From positions 16,956 through 80,955 of the forward strand of contig CAJTSY010000003.1 in NCBI GenBank assembly GCA_910578995.1: DNA of 64,000 nucleotides, given 5' to 3'. Below, one piece after another: positions 26,852 through 35,304 of this stretch. A model generated the notes under the pieces. The model had not been told where the DNA came from. It did not search any database and saw only the letters and a program-made list of their open reading frames with translations. Every line of letters begins with the position of its first letter. The stretch's first letter is position 1. This DNA is from an uncultured Acetatifactor sp. GTDB lineage: Bacteria; Bacillota; Clostridia; Lachnospirales; Lachnospiraceae. The position numbers and the translations under genes were made by a program.

Positions 26852-28204
26852 ATGAACATCATCTTATTATCCGGAGGAAGCGGACAGCGTCTGTGGCCTC
26901 TGTCCAACGATATCCGTTCAAAGCAGTTTATACGGATCCTGACCGGGGAAGAGGGCCGTGTGGAATCCATGCTTACCCGGGTGTACCGCCAGATCCTGGC
27001 GGCGGACAGGGATGCAAATGTGACCATAGCCACAAGCAAAAAGCAGGTAAGCTCCATCAGGAACCAGCTAGGGGACAAGGTGAATGTGTGCGTGGAGCCG
27101 TGCCGCAGGGACACGTTTCCGGCCATCTGCCTGGCGGCGGCCTATCTGCGGGACTTACAGGGCGTCGGGGAAGAGGAAGGGGTGGTGGTCTGTCCGGTTG
27201 ACCCTTACGTGGAGGACTCTTATTTTGAGGCGCTGAAGGAGCTGGGCGGCATGGCGGAGAGAGGGGAGGCAAACCTGTCCCTTCTGGGGATTGAGCCTAC
27301 CTATGCCAGTGAGAAATACGGCTACATCCTTCCGGTGTCCGGGGAAAGGGTAAGCCGTGTGGACACCTTCCGGGAAAAGCCGGATGCGGCAGCCGCGGAA
27401 AAGTATATTGCCGGGGGCGCCCTGTGGAACGGAGGCGTATTTGCTTTCCGGCTGGGGTATCTTTTGGGGAAGGCCAGGGAACTGCTTTCCTTCCAAAATT
27501 ACGGGGAGCTCCGTGCCCGCTATGAAAGCTTCCGGAAAATCAGTTTTGACTATGCGGTGGCGGAGCGGGAGAAGGACATCCGGGTGCTGCGTTACAGGGG
27601 ACAGTGGAAGGATCTGGGCACCTGGAATACGTTTACGGAAGCCATGGCGGAGCCGGTGCTGGGACGGGGGATCCTGAACGAGACCTGCAGCAATACCCAT
27701 TTGGTCAACGAGCTGAATATCCCCATTCTCTGTATGGGCTGCAAAGATATGGTGGTGGCTGCCAGCAGTGACGGCATCCTGGTTTCGGACAAGGTGCAGA
27801 GCAGCTATATCAAGCCTTTCGTGGAGCAGATGGAACAGCAGGTCATGTATGCGGAGAAGTCATGGGGAAGTTTTACGGTACTGGATGTACAGGAAGACAG
27901 CCTGACCATCAAGATCGTCCTGCTTCCGGGGCACGGACTGTATTATCACAGCCATGAGCACAGGGATGAGGTGTGGACCGTCACGAGCGGCCGGGGCAGG
28001 GTTGTCCTGGACGGCGTGGAGAGGGCTGTAGGGCCGGGGGATGTGGTTTCCATGCCGGCGGGCTGTAAACACACCGTTTTCGCTGACACGGAACTGAAGA
28101 TTCTGGAGGCCCAGCTCGGGGAGAACATCACGGTGGAGGACAAGCAGAAATACCCTCTGGAGGTCGCAGGAAGGGCAGCGCTTTCGGAGCAGGAGCCCCG
28201 GTAA
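26852..28204 (+). CDS. manC: Mannose-1-phosphate guanylyltransferase (type II, with cupin domain)
   Basis: Makes GDP-mannose from mannose-1-phosphate and GTP. Residues 1-270 are the nucleotidyltransferase domain with the pyrophosphorylase signature LSGGSGQRLWPLSN (5-18) and FREKPD, GALWNGGVFAF. The C-terminal part (about 330-440) is a cupin with HYHSHEHRDEVWTV and PAGCKHTV, which in bifunctional ManC/AlgA enzymes carries phosphomannose isomerase activity. Whether isomerase activity is kept is not certain. At 450 residues it is a little shorter than the usual 460-480. Start ATG 26852 with AAAGGGGG ribosome site. Supplies gmd two genes upstream. Confidence 0.93.
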   Translation: MNIILLSGGSGQRLWPLSNDIRSKQFIRILTGEEGRVESMLTRVYRQILAADRDANVTIATSKKQVSSIRNQLGDKVNVCVEPCRRDTFPAICLAAAYLRDLQGVGEEEGVVVCPVDPYVEDSYFEALKELGGMAERGEANLSLLGIEPTYASEKYGYILPVSGERVSRVDTFREKPDAAAAEKYIAGGALWNGGVFAFRLGYLLGKARELLSFQNYGELRARYESFRKISFDYAVAEREKDIRVLRYRGQWKDLGTWNTFTEAMAEPVLGRGILNETCSNTHLVNELNIPILCMGCKDMVVAASSDGILVSDKVQSSYIKPFVEQMEQQVMYAEKSWGSFTVLDVQEDSLTIKIVLLPGHGLYYHSHEHRDEVWTVTSGRGRVVLDGVERAVGPGDVVSMPAGCKHTVFADTELKILEAQLGENITVEDKQKYPLEVAGRAALSEQEPR

Positions 28205-28302
28205 TCCCCCTGGACAGAAAGGGGGAGGCACTTGAGGGAAGGAGCCCCGGGTGAATGCGCCTGGACAGAAAGGGAGGGCGTTCCCGGGACAGGAGCCATG
28301 GC
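28190..28302. repeat. Degenerate ~50-bp tandem repeat behind manC
   Basis: GGAGCCCCGG occurs at 28192 and 28241 and as GGAGCCATGG at 28292; CTGGACAGAAAGGG occurs at 28210 and 28261. The period is 49-51 bp. The first unit includes the last codons of manC, so the array looks like a duplication of the gene end. Confidence 0.75.
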
Positions 28303-28362
28303 GGGAATCCGCCCGTAGGCACAAAGGCAGCGGTATTTCCGGGGAAGGAAGGAGAACAGGAT

Positions 28363-29559
28363 ATGGAACAGCTGGCAGTATTTGGCGGGAATCCGGTGAG
28401 GGATATCCCTATCAGCTACGGAAAGCAGTATATAGACCAGGAGGATGTGGACGCAGTGACAGAAGCCCTCTGGAGCCCGGAACTGACCTGCGGGTCCAGG
28501 GTGCCGGAACTGGAGAAAAGGCTCTGCGAAGTCACGGGGGCAAAGTATGCGGTGGCAGTGGCAAACGGCACGGCGGCCCTGCACATTGCGGCCCTGGCGG
28601 CAGGGTTTCAGGAGGGGGACGAAGTAATCGTCAGCTCCATCACCTTTGCCGCATCCGCCAACTGTATCCTGTACTGCGGCGCCAGGCCGGTGTTCGCGGA
28701 TATCGACCCGGAGACTTACAATATCGCCCCCGGGGCAGTGGAAAAGCTGATTACGCCCCGTACAAAGGGGATTGTGGCGGTGGACTTTACGGGGCAGGCG
28801 GCGGAGCATGGGGCACTGAGGGAGCTTAGCGCAAAGCACGGCCTGGTTCTGATAGAAGATGCCGCCCATGCCATCGGCACCCGGTACGGAGGGAGGCCTG
28901 TGGGGAGCATTGCGGACATGACCTGTTTCAGCTTTCATCCGGTGAAGACAGTCACCGCCGGGGAGGGCGGAGCCGTCACCACCAATGACGGGGAGCTGTA
29001 CAGCAGGCTGCTGAGGCTCCGCTCCCACGGCATCACCCGCGTCCGGGAGGAGATGGTTCATCCCACGGATGCCCGGTGGTACAACGAACAGGTGGAACTG
29101 GGATATAACTACCGGCTTACGGAGATGCAGGCGGCGCTGCTGATGAGCCAGCTGAAAAAGCTTCCCCGTTTCGCCGCCCGGCGGAAGGAAATCGTGGCGT
29201 TATATGATAAGGCATTTTCCCACATGCCGGAGATAAAGGTGCAGCGGGAGATTCCGGAATCGGATACGGTGAGGCATCTGTATATCCTGCGACTGAATCC
29301 GGAGCTGCTGGCCTGCGACAGAAGGCAGTTTTTTGATGCGCTGTGGGAGGAGAACATCCGTTCCCAGGTGCATTATCTGCCGGTATACTGGCATTCATAT
29401 TATGAAAAACTGGGTTACGGGAAGGGCCTGTGCCCCAATGCGGAGAAATATTACCAGGAAGTCATGTCGCTTCCCCTGTATTATTCGTTATCCGATGATG
29501 ATGTGAAGGATGTGATACACGCTGTTCGGAAAATTGTGGCGTATTACCGGCGGCGCTGA
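28363..29559 (+). CDS. pseC: PLP aminotransferase PseC (pseudaminic acid route)
   Basis: Transfers an amino group to C4 of the PseB product to give UDP-4-amino-4,6-dideoxy-GlcNAc-type L-altrosamine. DegT/DnrJ/EryC1 fold, 398 residues. It starts AVFGGNPVRDIPISYGKQ as PseC proteins do. The Schiff-base lysine is Lys195 in FSFHPVKTVTAGEGG, and the PLP-binding stretch VLIEDAAHAIG precedes it. The motif FHPVKTVTAGEGG is much closer to PseC than to RffA (compare the gene at 49037). ATG 28363 follows AAGGAAGGAG. Tandem repeats occupy the spacer upstream. Next gene starts 37 bases later. Confidence 0.93.
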   Translation: MEQLAVFGGNPVRDIPISYGKQYIDQEDVDAVTEALWSPELTCGSRVPELEKRLCEVTGAKYAVAVANGTAALHIAALAAGFQEGDEVIVSSITFAASANCILYCGARPVFADIDPETYNIAPGAVEKLITPRTKGIVAVDFTGQAAEHGALRELSAKHGLVLIEDAAHAIGTRYGGRPVGSIADMTCFSFHPVKTVTAGEGGAVTTNDGELYSRLLRLRSHGITRVREEMVHPTDARWYNEQVELGYNYRLTEMQAALLMSQLKKLPRFAARRKEIVALYDKAFSHMPEIKVQREIPESDTVRHLYILRLNPELLACDRRQFFDALWEENIRSQVHYLPVYWHSYYEKLGYGKGLCPNAEKYYQEVMSLPLYYSLSDDDVKDVIHAVRKIVAYYRRR

Positions 29560-29596
29560 TGGGCCGGGCAAAAGGAAAGAGCGGAAGGAAGGTTAT

Positions 29597-30955
29597 ATGA
29601 ATCATGTGGAAAAACAGCGGGGAAGGAAAGGCGCGGCGGATGTCCTGATATTCCTCCTCCTGCTTGCGGGGGCGTCGGCAGTCACTTTGATTCTGTTTTA
29701 CAGGCAGGCCATGGGCGAGATACCTTCGGATATGAAGGCATATATTCTGGAGATGCAGGGGCTGGACAGCGGGTACAGCTTTCCCTATCCGGTTTTTTTC
29801 AGGCTGGCAGCCCTGCTGCACCTGGCGGTATCCCCGGAGATGGCGGTGGCCCTTGCCGCCGTGCTGCTGAACGGACTGGCCATGGCAGTGACCAGGCTGG
29901 CCCTGAACCGCCTGGTTCTTCCATGGTGGGAGGATACCCTCCTGATACGGGCGCTGCTGAGCGTGCTGTCGGTTTCGCTGTTTTTTATCTCCATGCTGTA
30001 TACCCCCGGGGGGATTTACCTGCCGGGAATCCACTTCCGGTACCTGGGTGTGTTTACGCCCAACCCTTTTCACAACGCCACTTACATGGCGGCCAGGCCA
30101 TTTGCGATTCTGGCTTTTTTGTGGTATGTAAAGCTGCTGCCCCTGTATGAGCAGGGGATAACGGATGGGACAAAGCGGGATTACGTCCTCTTTTCCCTGT
30201 TTTTGTTCCTGGCCACCATGACCAAGCCAAGCTTCACCCTGGTGATGGTGAGCACCTGCGGCATCCTGATGCTGTACCGGCTGCTGCGGTCCGGCCTGCG
30301 TCATTTTGTGCCTGCCCTGCAGCTGGGGCTGTGTTTCGTGCCCACTTTTCTGGCGCTGCTGTACCAGTATAAAGGGGTGTTCGTGCCGGAGGGCGCGGAG
30401 GAAGGCGGCGTGGGTTTCGGGTTCGGGGAGGTATGGGGCCAGTACTGCAGCCTGATTCCCCTGGCAGTGTGCCTTGCCCTGGGATTTCCCCTTGCCGTGC
30501 TGGTCTTGAATTATAAGGAATGCGGGAAAAATACATTGTTTCGCTTCTCCTGGATGCTTTACGCGGTGGGATTTGCAGAGGCCTTCCTGCTGTATGAAAA
30601 GGGATTCCGGAAACCGGATTTCAATTTTTCCTGGGGGTATATGTACGGCATCTTTTTCTGCCACTTCGGCGCCCTGGCCGTTCTGCTGCAGGCCACGGGA
30701 AGGGAGTGGAGGAAGTGTATAGGGGCACAAAAGGGAGAACCCGGGGCGCGGGAGAGTGTTTCCGGGAAAACAGGGACGCTTCCGGAAAACAGGGGGATCC
30801 TCCGGGGAGGCAGGAAGATTCCTTTGGGAGATAGGAGGCTTTCCATGGGGGGCAGGAGGATTCTCCTGGGGATACAGTGGGCTGCGTACCTCTGCCATGT
30901 GGTATGCGGCATAGCGTATTTTCTGGATTATTTCGGCGGCAGCATGTACTATTAG
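29597..30955 (+). CDS. Multi-pass membrane protein, GT-C-like
   Basis: 452 residues with about ten to eleven hydrophobic segments. After the first helix comes an extracytoplasmic loop (MGEIPSDMKAYILEMQG, about 40-60) that contains acidic residues in the position where GT-C transferases hold their catalytic Asp, so a lipid-donor glycosyltransferase is plausible, but no family motif clinches it. Residues ~375-430 form a basic, repeat-rich cytoplasmic loop (GGRKIPLGD, then GGRRILLG). Start ATG 29597 with GGAAGGAAGG. It lies between pseC and a Dpm1-like GT2, which would supply a lipid-linked sugar. Confidence 0.75.
   Translation: MNHVEKQRGRKGAADVLIFLLLLAGASAVTLILFYRQAMGEIPSDMKAYILEMQGLDSGYSFPYPVFFRLAALLHLAVSPEMAVALAAVLLNGLAMAVTRLALNRLVLPWWEDTLLIRALLSVLSVSLFFISMLYTPGGIYLPGIHFRYLGVFTPNPFHNATYMAARPFAILAFLWYVKLLPLYEQGITDGTKRDYVLFSLFLFLATMTKPSFTLVMVSTCGILMLYRLLRSGLRHFVPALQLGLCFVPTFLALLYQYKGVFVPEGAEEGGVGFGFGEVWGQYCSLIPLAVCLALGFPLAVLVLNYKECGKNTLFRFSWMLYAVGFAEAFLLYEKGFRKPDFNFSWGYMYGIFFCHFGALAVLLQATGREWRKCIGAQKGEPGARESVSGKTGTLPENRGILRGGRKIPLGDRRLSMGGRRILLGIQWAAYLCHVVCGIAYFLDYFGGSMYY
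30760..30871 (+). repeat. Short tandem repeats in a membrane-protein loop
   Basis: TTCCGG(G)AAAACAGGG is repeated near 30760 and 30780, then GGCAGGA(A/G)GATTC units occur near 30809 and 30851. They encode the Arg/Gly-rich loop of the protein at 29597. Confidence 0.55.
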
Positions 30956-30962
30956 GCTGCTT

Positions 30963-30992
30963 TTAACAGGACAGGAAAAAGCATGTTATAAT
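30963..30992 (+). promoter_or_regulatory. Promoter with extended -10 for the 31084 operon
   Basis: TTAACA at 30963-30968, 18-base spacer, and TGTTATAAT giving a consensus -10 at 30987-30992 with an upstream TG. Confidence 0.7.
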
Positions 30993-31005
30993 GGATTCGG
31001 GAGAA

Positions 31006-31076
31006 GATAGGATCAGGAAAAGGACAGAACCAGGAAAAGGACAGAACCAGGAAAAGGATAGGATCAGGAAAGGACA
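31006..31076 (+). repeat. 17-bp tandem repeat in a 5' leader
   Basis: Units of the form ACAGAACCAGGAAAAGG recur about four times between the promoter at 30963 and the ATG at 31084. Each unit holds a purine-rich AGGAAAAGGA that resembles a ribosome site. Confidence 0.8.
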
Positions 31077-31083
31077 AAGACCC

Positions 31084-32046
31084 ATGGATAAAATAGCCGT
31101 ATTGATTCCCTGTTATAACGAAGCCCAGACCATTGCCAAGGTGATAGGCGACGTACGGAAGGCGCTGCCGGAGGCCGTGGTCTACGTGTATGACAATAAT
31201 TCCACGGACGGAACGGCGGAGCTTGCCGGGAACCAGGGGGCGGTGGTGCGCCGCGAATATAAACAGGGGAAGGGCAATGTGATACGCAGGATGTTCCGGG
31301 AGATCGACGCGGAATGCTACCTGATGCTTGACGGGGACGACACTTATCCGGTGGACTGCGCCGGGGAGATGGCGGCCCTGGTGCTTGAACGGGGGGCGGA
31401 CATGGTGGTGGGCGACAGGCTTTCTTCCACGTATTTTTCGGAAAATAAGCGGCCATTCCACAATTTTGGAAACAGTCTGATGCGGGTGGGCATCAACGGA
31501 TTGTTCCACACGGATATCAAGGACATCATGACGGGTTACAGGGCATTCAGCTATGAATTTGTGAAGACTTTTCCAGTTTTCTCCAAGGGATTTGAGATAG
31601 AGACGGAGATGACCATCCATGCGGTGAATTACAACATGCAGGTGGAGAATTTGGTGGTGGAGTACCGCGACAGGCCGGAGGGCAGCACATCCAAGCTGAA
31701 CACTTACAGCGACGGCCTGCGGGTGATCTGCAAGATGCTGCAGCTGTACAGAAATTACAGGCCGCTGCGCTTTTTCGGCGCTTTCTGCGTACTGCTGCTG
31801 CTGGCGGCGGTACTGCTGATGGTTCCCATTTTCCGGGAGTACCTGCAGACAGGCCTGGTGCCCAGGTTCCCTACCCTTATTGTGTGCGGTTTTATGGTTC
31901 TGGCCGGGATCCAGTCCTTTTTCGCGGGGATGATCCTGGAAGTGCTCGCGGCCAAGGACAAGCGTGACTTTGAATACCGCCTGGGCAGGATCTGCGGGGA
32001 GAAGAGACAAAAGTCAGGGGAGGAAGTCCATGAGACAGTATGCTGA
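31084..32046 (+). CDS. Dpm1-like GT2 glycosyltransferase with two membrane helices
   Basis: 320-residue enzyme predicted to form a polyprenyl-phosphate sugar. It starts KIAVLIPCYNEAQTIAKVI, with VYDNNSTDGT, the metal motif LMLDGDDTYP (about 84-90), and an acceptor-side GYRAFSYEFVKTFP. Two helices near 235-260 and 270-295 close the protein; a basic tail follows. An in-frame extension to 30991 reads through the 17-bp repeat and is rejected because the promoter and repeats lie there. AAAGGAC precedes ATG 31084. The 3' end overlaps pseH by 17 bases. Confidence 0.9.
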   Translation: MDKIAVLIPCYNEAQTIAKVIGDVRKALPEAVVYVYDNNSTDGTAELAGNQGAVVRREYKQGKGNVIRRMFREIDAECYLMLDGDDTYPVDCAGEMAALVLERGADMVVGDRLSSTYFSENKRPFHNFGNSLMRVGINGLFHTDIKDIMTGYRAFSYEFVKTFPVFSKGFEIETEMTIHAVNYNMQVENLVVEYRDRPEGSTSKLNTYSDGLRVICKMLQLYRNYRPLRFFGAFCVLLLLAAVLLMVPIFREYLQTGLVPRFPTLIVCGFMVLAGIQSFFAGMILEVLAAKDKRDFEYRLGRICGEKRQKSGEEVHETVC

Positions 32047-32569
32047 CCGGGAGGCGGGAATTTACCTGCGGCCTATGACATGGGAAGACACGGACCTGAT
32101 CATAGGGTGGCGCAACACGGAAAGCGTCCGGAGAAATTTTATCTATCAGGCCCCTTTTACCAGGGAGGGGCATGAGAACTGGATACGTACCATGATAGAG
32201 ACGGGAAAGGCGGTACAGATGATTATCTGTGAGCTGCAGGGGGACGTTCCTGTGGGAAGCGTGTATATCCGGGATATAGACAGAAACCACAACAAGGCGG
32301 AGTACGGCATTTTTATCGGGGAGGAAAGGGCCAGGGGCAGGGGGCTGGGCACTGCCGCCGCAAGGCTCATGCTCCGGTACTGTTTTGAGGAAGAGAAGCT
32401 GCACCGGATCTATCTCAGGGCCCTTGACGGCAACGCGCAGGCCATACGGAGCTATGAAAAGGCGGGTTTTGTCAGGGAGGCACGTCTGAGGGATGATGTG
32501 AGGATCAACGGGGAATACCGGGATATCATTTGGATGGCGGCAGTGGACACGGACCGGACAGAGAGTTGA
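32030..32569 (+). CDS. pseH: GNAT N-acetyltransferase, PseH-like
   Basis: 179-residue acetyl-CoA enzyme. In the pseudaminic acid pathway PseH acetylates the C4 amine of the PseC product. The start IYLRPMTWEDTDLIIGWRN is the usual PseH/RimJ-like opening with IGWRN, the acetyl-CoA loop is GEERARGRGLGTAAARLML, and the C-terminus has the NAQAIRSYEKAGFVREARL motif. RimJ-type protein acetylases are the alternative; the position between glycan genes and the presence of pseB, pseC, pseF and pseG in the window favour PseH. ATG 32030 has GGGGAGGAAG upstream. Confidence 0.8.
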   Translation: MRQYADREAGIYLRPMTWEDTDLIIGWRNTESVRRNFIYQAPFTREGHENWIRTMIETGKAVQMIICELQGDVPVGSVYIRDIDRNHNKAEYGIFIGEERARGRGLGTAAARLMLRYCFEEEKLHRIYLRALDGNAQAIRSYEKAGFVREARLRDDVRINGEYRDIIWMAAVDTDRTES

Positions 32570-32576
32570 GGTATAT

Positions 32577-33515
32577 ATGGAACAGAGGAAGAAAGTCAGT
32601 TTTGTTATCCCGTGCTACCGTTCCGAGGAGACCCTTCCCGGCGTGGTGGCGGAGATAGAGGAAACCATGAAGGGAATGGGGCAGTACCGGTATGAAATCC
32701 TGCTGGTAAATGACTGCTCCCCCGATCATACTTTTTCGGTGATACGGAAACTCTGCGGAGAGCACGACTATATCAGGGGACTTGACTTTGCCAGGAATTT
32801 CGGACAGCATTCCGCCCTGATGGCAGGGCTGCGCTATTCGGACGGGGATTACGTGGTGTGCCTGGATGACGACGGACAGACTCCCGCAGATGAGGCGGGC
32901 AAGCTCCTGGGCAGCCTGGAGGAGGGGTATGACGCTGTTTATGCCAGGTATGACCACAAGCAGCATTCCAAATTCCGCAACCTGGGCAGCTGGGTGAATG
33001 AGGAGATGGCACATGTGATGCTGGGAAAGCCCCGGGAACTGTATGTTTCCAGTTATTTTGCGGTGAAGCGCTTTGTGGTGGAGGACATGATCCGCTATGA
33101 GAATTCCTATCCCTATGTCATCGGCCTGGTGCTGCGGGCCACAAAGAACATTGCCAATGTGTCGGTGACGCACAGGGAGCGGGAGGTGGGTGTATCAGGC
33201 TATACCTTTAAGAAACTGATCGGACTGTGGTTCAACGGTTTCACGGCGTTTTCGGTGAAGCCCCTGCGGATTGCCACGGCCCTGGGGGCAGGCAGCGCGG
33301 TGGTCGGATTCCTCTACGGGATCTATACTATTATAAAGCGGTTTCTGAACCCCAATGTGCCCCTGGGATTCAGCTCCACCATGTCGGCCATCGTATTTTT
33401 CGGCGGCATGATCATGCTGATGCTGGGGCTGATAGGGGAGTATGTGGGGCGTATTTACATCAGCCTGAATAATTCGCCCCAGTACGTAATCAGGGAAAAA
33501 ATCAATTTGGAGTGA
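32577..33515 (+). CDS. ArnC/Dpm1-like GT2 glycosyltransferase with two membrane helices
   Basis: 312 residues, closest in pattern to ArnC- and YfdH/GtrB-like enzymes that charge undecaprenyl phosphate. VSFVIPCYRSEETLPGVV opens the GT-A core, LVNDCSPDHTF replaces the VDDGS loop, and ARNFGQHSALMAG and LDDDGQTPADE (metal site, about 98-101) follow. Two helices at about 225-255 and 265-290 are near the end, then NSPQYVIREK. The spacing to pseH is 7 bases and to the next gene 2 bases, so these form one operon with the GT2 at 31084. Confidence 0.9.
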   Translation: MEQRKKVSFVIPCYRSEETLPGVVAEIEETMKGMGQYRYEILLVNDCSPDHTFSVIRKLCGEHDYIRGLDFARNFGQHSALMAGLRYSDGDYVVCLDDDGQTPADEAGKLLGSLEEGYDAVYARYDHKQHSKFRNLGSWVNEEMAHVMLGKPRELYVSSYFAVKRFVVEDMIRYENSYPYVIGLVLRATKNIANVSVTHREREVGVSGYTFKKLIGLWFNGFTAFSVKPLRIATALGAGSAVVGFLYGIYTIIKRFLNPNVPLGFSSTMSAIVFFGGMIMLMLGLIGEYVGRIYISLNNSPQYVIREKINLE

Positions 33516-33517
33516 AT

Positions 33518-35140
33518 ATGGATAAATTTATCAGATGGTGGAATCAAAAAGGGGCACGCTGCGGGGAGAAAAGATATGTCACGCTGGGGAAGGCTGTCCT
33601 TGCGTCGCTGCTTCCCCTCGCCTGTGTCCTGACATACTGCGCGGCCCAGGGGCGGAGCCTGGGGGAGGTGTACCTGCCCGCATCCCAGTGGAATGACGAG
33701 CTGTTTTATTTTAAGCAGGTGGAGGGCATTGTGAACTATGGCTTTCCCCAGGGGTATTTCGGGTTTAACGAGAGCCACGCCCTGAAGCTTTCTTTTGCCG
33801 CCTGGAGTCCGGTTCTGGTTTTTCCGTGGATTCTTTGGGGGCTTTTGTTTGGATGGAATCTGATGTCGCCGGTCTGGTGCAACCTGCTGCTGCTGTCGCT
33901 GTGCTGTTTTGTGTATGTCTGCCTGGTGAGGCCTTCCTGGAAACAGCTTGGGATACTGGCCTTTCTGTTCTGTCTCTATACCCCCTTTGTGCGCTATCTG
34001 CTTTCCGGGATGCCGGAGGTAATCTGCTTCTGCATGGTGATCGGCTTTTATTCCCTGGCCGTCAGCTATGTGAGGGCGGAACGTGTATGGAAACTGGCGC
34101 TGCTCTTTGGGATGTCAGGGGTGATGACGCTGATGCGGCCTTACTTGCTGATGTTTATGCTGCTGCCGGCGTTCTTCTGGATCCGCAGGGAGAAATGCGG
34201 AGGGTGGAAGGGGTTACTGGGCTCCGCCGCGGTCATGGGAGTTGTGCTGGGGCTGTATGCGTGGGTGAAGCATTACCTGGGGGCGGAATATTTTACCCCC
34301 CTGTTTTTTACGGACTGGATTACTTCCTTTCCGGAGAGAGGCTTCTTCGGGGGAATAGGCTACACCGTCTCCAGGCTCTATTATATGGGAAAGGCTTTTC
34401 TGGGACATTTGCTTCAGGGAATGCGCACGGGGCTGGCTTCCGGGGCAATCTTTGGCAGTTACCTGGTATGCGCGGGGATCCTGGCCATACACTGCGCCAG
34501 GGACTGGATGGCATACCGGAGGAGGAAAAAGGACGGGCAGTCCGGCGGAAAGGATCTGCCGGCCATAGAGATACATCTGGCGTTCTGTTTTGTGGCCATG
34601 CTGTTTGCGCTGCTTCTGATGTACAAACTGACGGAGGGAAGCAAGCATCTGCTGACTTTCCTGGCAGCCGCGGTGTTTGTGGTTCCCCTGATGGACACCA
34701 GGTTTTATAAGAAGGCCGTGCTGTTGGGGGCTGTATTTGCGTGGTTTTTTTCCTATAAGGCGGTGGACCCTTATGACTACCAGGTGCCCTTTGTGGAAGA
34801 GGCCAGGGAGGCTTCCCTGGAAAAGTGGCGGGAGGCCCTGAGGGGGGAACTGGTACTGGAGAGGGAACATGTGCCCGGTTATGAAAATGTGGTGATCTGG
34901 ACTTTTGAGGACAGGGTGGAAGGGGAAAATGTGATGACATCCTGGCAGCTGCTGTACGCCCTGCCGGAGGGATTCGGGATCAGCTGCTGTATGAGGGATT
35001 ATGTGGCGGAGAATTTTGAAGGGCTGCAGAGCCGGTACCTGGCCTGCCCCACGGGAGGGGAGATCCAGGGGATGTGCAGGGAGGCGGGATATTCCCTTGT
35101 GTATGGGGACGGGGAGCTGGCGCTGTATCGGCTGAGGTGA
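33518..35140 (+). CDS. Large membrane protein, GT-C-like
   Basis: 540 residues with roughly twelve helices up to about 420, then a soluble C-terminal domain of about 120 residues that presumably lies outside. The first outer loop has QWNDELFYFKQVEG, with an Asp-Glu pair where GT-C enzymes keep the catalytic acid, and the following GYFGFNESHA resembles the substrate loop. I cannot assign a family. A basic cytoplasmic loop (RRRKKDGQSGGKD) lies near 330. Start ATG 33518 has TTGGAG upstream and overlaps closely the stop of the GT2, its likely donor-making partner. Confidence 0.75.
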   Translation: MDKFIRWWNQKGARCGEKRYVTLGKAVLASLLPLACVLTYCAAQGRSLGEVYLPASQWNDELFYFKQVEGIVNYGFPQGYFGFNESHALKLSFAAWSPVLVFPWILWGLLFGWNLMSPVWCNLLLLSLCCFVYVCLVRPSWKQLGILAFLFCLYTPFVRYLLSGMPEVICFCMVIGFYSLAVSYVRAERVWKLALLFGMSGVMTLMRPYLLMFMLLPAFFWIRREKCGGWKGLLGSAAVMGVVLGLYAWVKHYLGAEYFTPLFFTDWITSFPERGFFGGIGYTVSRLYYMGKAFLGHLLQGMRTGLASGAIFGSYLVCAGILAIHCARDWMAYRRRKKDGQSGGKDLPAIEIHLAFCFVAMLFALLLMYKLTEGSKHLLTFLAAAVFVVPLMDTRFYKKAVLLGAVFAWFFSYKAVDPYDYQVPFVEEAREASLEKWREALRGELVLEREHVPGYENVVIWTFEDRVEGENVMTSWQLLYALPEGFGISCCMRDYVAENFEGLQSRYLACPTGGEIQGMCREAGYSLVYGDGELALYRLR

Positions 35141-35158
35141 TGGGTGAGGCGTATTGGG

Positions 35159-35260
35159 GGATTGGAACATGTTCTGGTAAAAATGGCATGGCATTGGGGG
35201 AACACAGAGGACGGGCTGTAGGATTGGAACATACCCCGGCAAAATGGGGCGGAACCGGCA
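35159..35260. repeat. Two-copy ~62-bp repeat between convergent genes
   Basis: GGATTGGAACAT occurs at 35159 and 35221, each followed by a related (A)AAAATGG segment. The period is 62 bp. It lies in the 164-base spacer between genes at 33518 and 35305. Confidence 0.5.
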
Positions 35261-35304
35261 GGTGTAACACCGGAGTATGTCGGCCGGTTGGTACAACGGC
35301 GGCC

